A stretch of DNA of 64,000 nt from positions 177,501 to 241,500 of the forward strand of contig CAWZYM010000032.1 in the NCBI GenBank assembly GCA_963966185.1, given 5' to 3'. Position numbers and translations under genes: made by a program. The notes beneath the pieces are model-generated. The model was given only the letters and a program-made list of their open reading frames with translations, had not been told where the DNA came from and did no database searches. Of this stretch, positions 62,303 to 64,000 are shown in pieces (within the stretch, counting starts at the first letter, position 1; every line of letters begins with the position of its first letter). The DNA comes from Rhabditoides inermis (lineage: Eukaryota > Nematoda > Chromadorea > Rhabditida > Rhabditidae).

Positions 62303-62740
62303 GGCCGGTCCTAACATCGCGTTGCAATTGCAAGAAATGTTGCGATTACAAGAATTCTTAACGTTGTGATGTCAAAAATTCTTGCATTGCAACTTGACAT
62401 GTCAAGATTTTCTGCAAATGCAACGGATTGCATCTACCTCAAACTTGGGTAACCAAACCGAATCCAGATCACGGTCGCGCGTCTAACATATCAGCGCGCA
62501 GCATGCGAGATCATACAGGATACAGGTTTGCTGTACTGATAGACCTATCGATAAATGAAAGATGTGTTCTGACAGACCTCATCCAGCTTCATCAGGCAAA
62601 AACATTAATTCGCGATCAGTTTCCTTCGATCGCGATTCGTTATGCCGTTGCAAAAAGTCTCGCAATTGCAATGTTGCAATCGCAAGAATTCTTGAAAACG
62701 CACGATTTCTTGCAATTGAAACGCATTGTTAGGACCGGCC
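62303..62740. mobile_element. MITE family 4, right copy
   Basis: Identical to 54449-54886, with the same terminal inverted repeats. Confidence 0.7.
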
Positions 62741-62908
62741 AATTATTAAAGAAAAAATGTATCACTACTGAAACTGTCACTGAAAATCGAGTAGGTGACA
62801 TCATAAGATCATAAGCTTCCAATCTAACCCAACAACGAAGCGATAACAGTTTGGTTGCCATCGGCTTATGTGATCTAAGACATTCCGTCAGACAAACTTT
62901 TGACAAAC

Positions 62909-63104
62909 TTAAAGATACAGTGGCGACATATTTTGGATTCTAGGTACTTGTATAATCGTATTGAGTTAGAAGTTGATCGAATAGTGAAAAATTCTCCGTT
63001 GTTTTTTTTAAGTGTTTCGCTTCGCAGTTGCAACAATTTATTTCGAACTCAAAATTGGTCCTGCCACGACTTCCATTCCGTTGAACCGTTCAAACCGTGC
63101 ACGG
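62909..63104 (+). mobile_element. Left fragment of the tRNA-bearing MITE, right copy
   Basis: Identical to 55055-55250. Confidence 0.6.
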
Positions 63105-63513
63105 TTTTCTAGCCAGGCCAGCAAGCGGTGAAAAGGGCAATGATTTCTCATCAACTACAGTTTTGCATAAATTATTTTCCAAATCCTGAATGAATCCAAA
63201 AATTCTACATTCTAGCCAGCGAGTGACTAGGGAACAGAAAATTTATGATTCATCTTCGGTTGCACCAAATTCTACTATATGTAGAACACATTGAAGTTTT
63301 CTACATTGCTTGTCAAAAATTTACTGTATCGGTCTTATATATCAAAAAAACTCTTGTGTTTGTTTACATTCATAAATAATGAAAACATCATGGTAAACTA
63401 AACATTAGTTTTATAGCTGTTTATTGATTTTCACAATTTTTCCATAAGAAATAAGAAAATGTTATAGAAAAAAAATAAGAAAAAAATACTTACTTGAATA
63501 CTGGAATGCTCCT

Positions 63514-64000
63514 TCAGCTTGCAAGCGCGGAGCCCATCTTTCGCCACAGTGAACGGTCTCGAGCTGCAGTTGCCCACTGCTTGTAGTCGTTCCTGCGCCC
63601 ATAGAACAGTTTTGTATTATTGCGGACAGAATCTGCCCAGCGGGTTGGCGGCCGTCCGGGTTCTCGAGTGACGTTGCGCGGCCTCCAATCGGTAGTCGAC
63701 CGTGTCCATCGCCCGTCCGTCCTCCTTTGTATGTGTCCGGCCCATCTATGTTTGCTGCGCGCCATGTAGGAGATTGGGTTGGTCAACGCGGATCTTGCCC
63801 GCATGTCCTCGCTGCTCAGTCCCTCGTCTCGCTGCCGATAGAGTGAGTATCCCAGCATCTGTCGCTCCATTGCGCGGTGTGCGGTCTGGATGCGACTGAG
63901 CGTGGTGGTAGTGTAGGCCCACGTCTCCGAGCCGTAACACAGTGCGGGGAGTACGCACGTGTTGAAGAGGTTCGCTTTGAGGTGTTTGTCGTTCAGCGTG
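63514..64000 (-). pseudogene. RTE reverse transcriptase C-terminal part, right copy, cut by the window edge
   Basis: Identical to the same part of 55660-56146, ending KMGSALAS. The catalytic domain would lie beyond position 64000. Confidence 0.85.

Overview
The window is animal nuclear DNA, very probably from a nematode. The evidence is short introns with GT(G/A)AG donors and TTTCAG-type acceptors, closely packed genes, a complete UNC-40/DCC-type netrin receptor, an NPP-7/Nup153 nucleoporin, a PEPT-type oligopeptide transporter, an F-box protein, threonine-rich secreted proteins of a style common in nematodes, and RTE- and CR1-like non-LTR retrotransposons. A free-living rhabditid or diplogastrid is my weak guess below phylum level. 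No prokaryotic features were seen. Exon limits were read by eye from splice consensus and frame continuity. They are reliable where a protein family guides them and approximate elsewhere.

Region by region. 1-530: 3' end of a plus-strand gene. 918-10497 (minus): netrin receptor with 4 Ig domains, 6 FN3 domains, one TM and the P1/P3 tail motifs. 11613-17351 (plus): Nup153-like nucleoporin with three RanBP2 zinc fingers, FG repeats and a basic C-terminus; two of its introns are filled with TTAA-flanked mini-transposons. 17352-20986: intergenic, with CT tracts and a near-perfect 63-nt hairpin. 20987-25814 (plus): PTR2/POT peptide transporter. 26304-28204 (plus): F-box-like protein, close enough behind the transporter to suggest an operon. 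28408-38622 (minus): a large receptor-like gene with a mucin stalk, C-type-lectin-like domain, EGF module, seven hydrophobic segments and a long cytoplasmic tail; one intron of about 3.7 kb holds a 2.9-kb foldback element. 40716-48672 (plus): unrecognised mucin-like protein whose introns contain a 2.5-kb tandem-repeat array and a CR1-like retrotransposon.

48.7-64 kb is a repeat-rich zone. It holds MITEs, retrotransposon relics with microsatellite tails, an RTE element with frameshifts, several tRNA-like sequences and an unrecognised gene fragment. A segment starting at 52111 reappears almost identically from 59944 to the window end, which fits a tandem duplication with a period of about 7.85 kb or an assembly artefact.

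The genes do not form one pathway. The most unusual signals are: a TTAA-flanked MITE family carrying a tRNA-like Pol III promoter module; a foldback element whose uninterrupted arm preserves the empty sites of two MITE insertions in the other arm; and the lectin/EGF seven-TM receptor-like gene.
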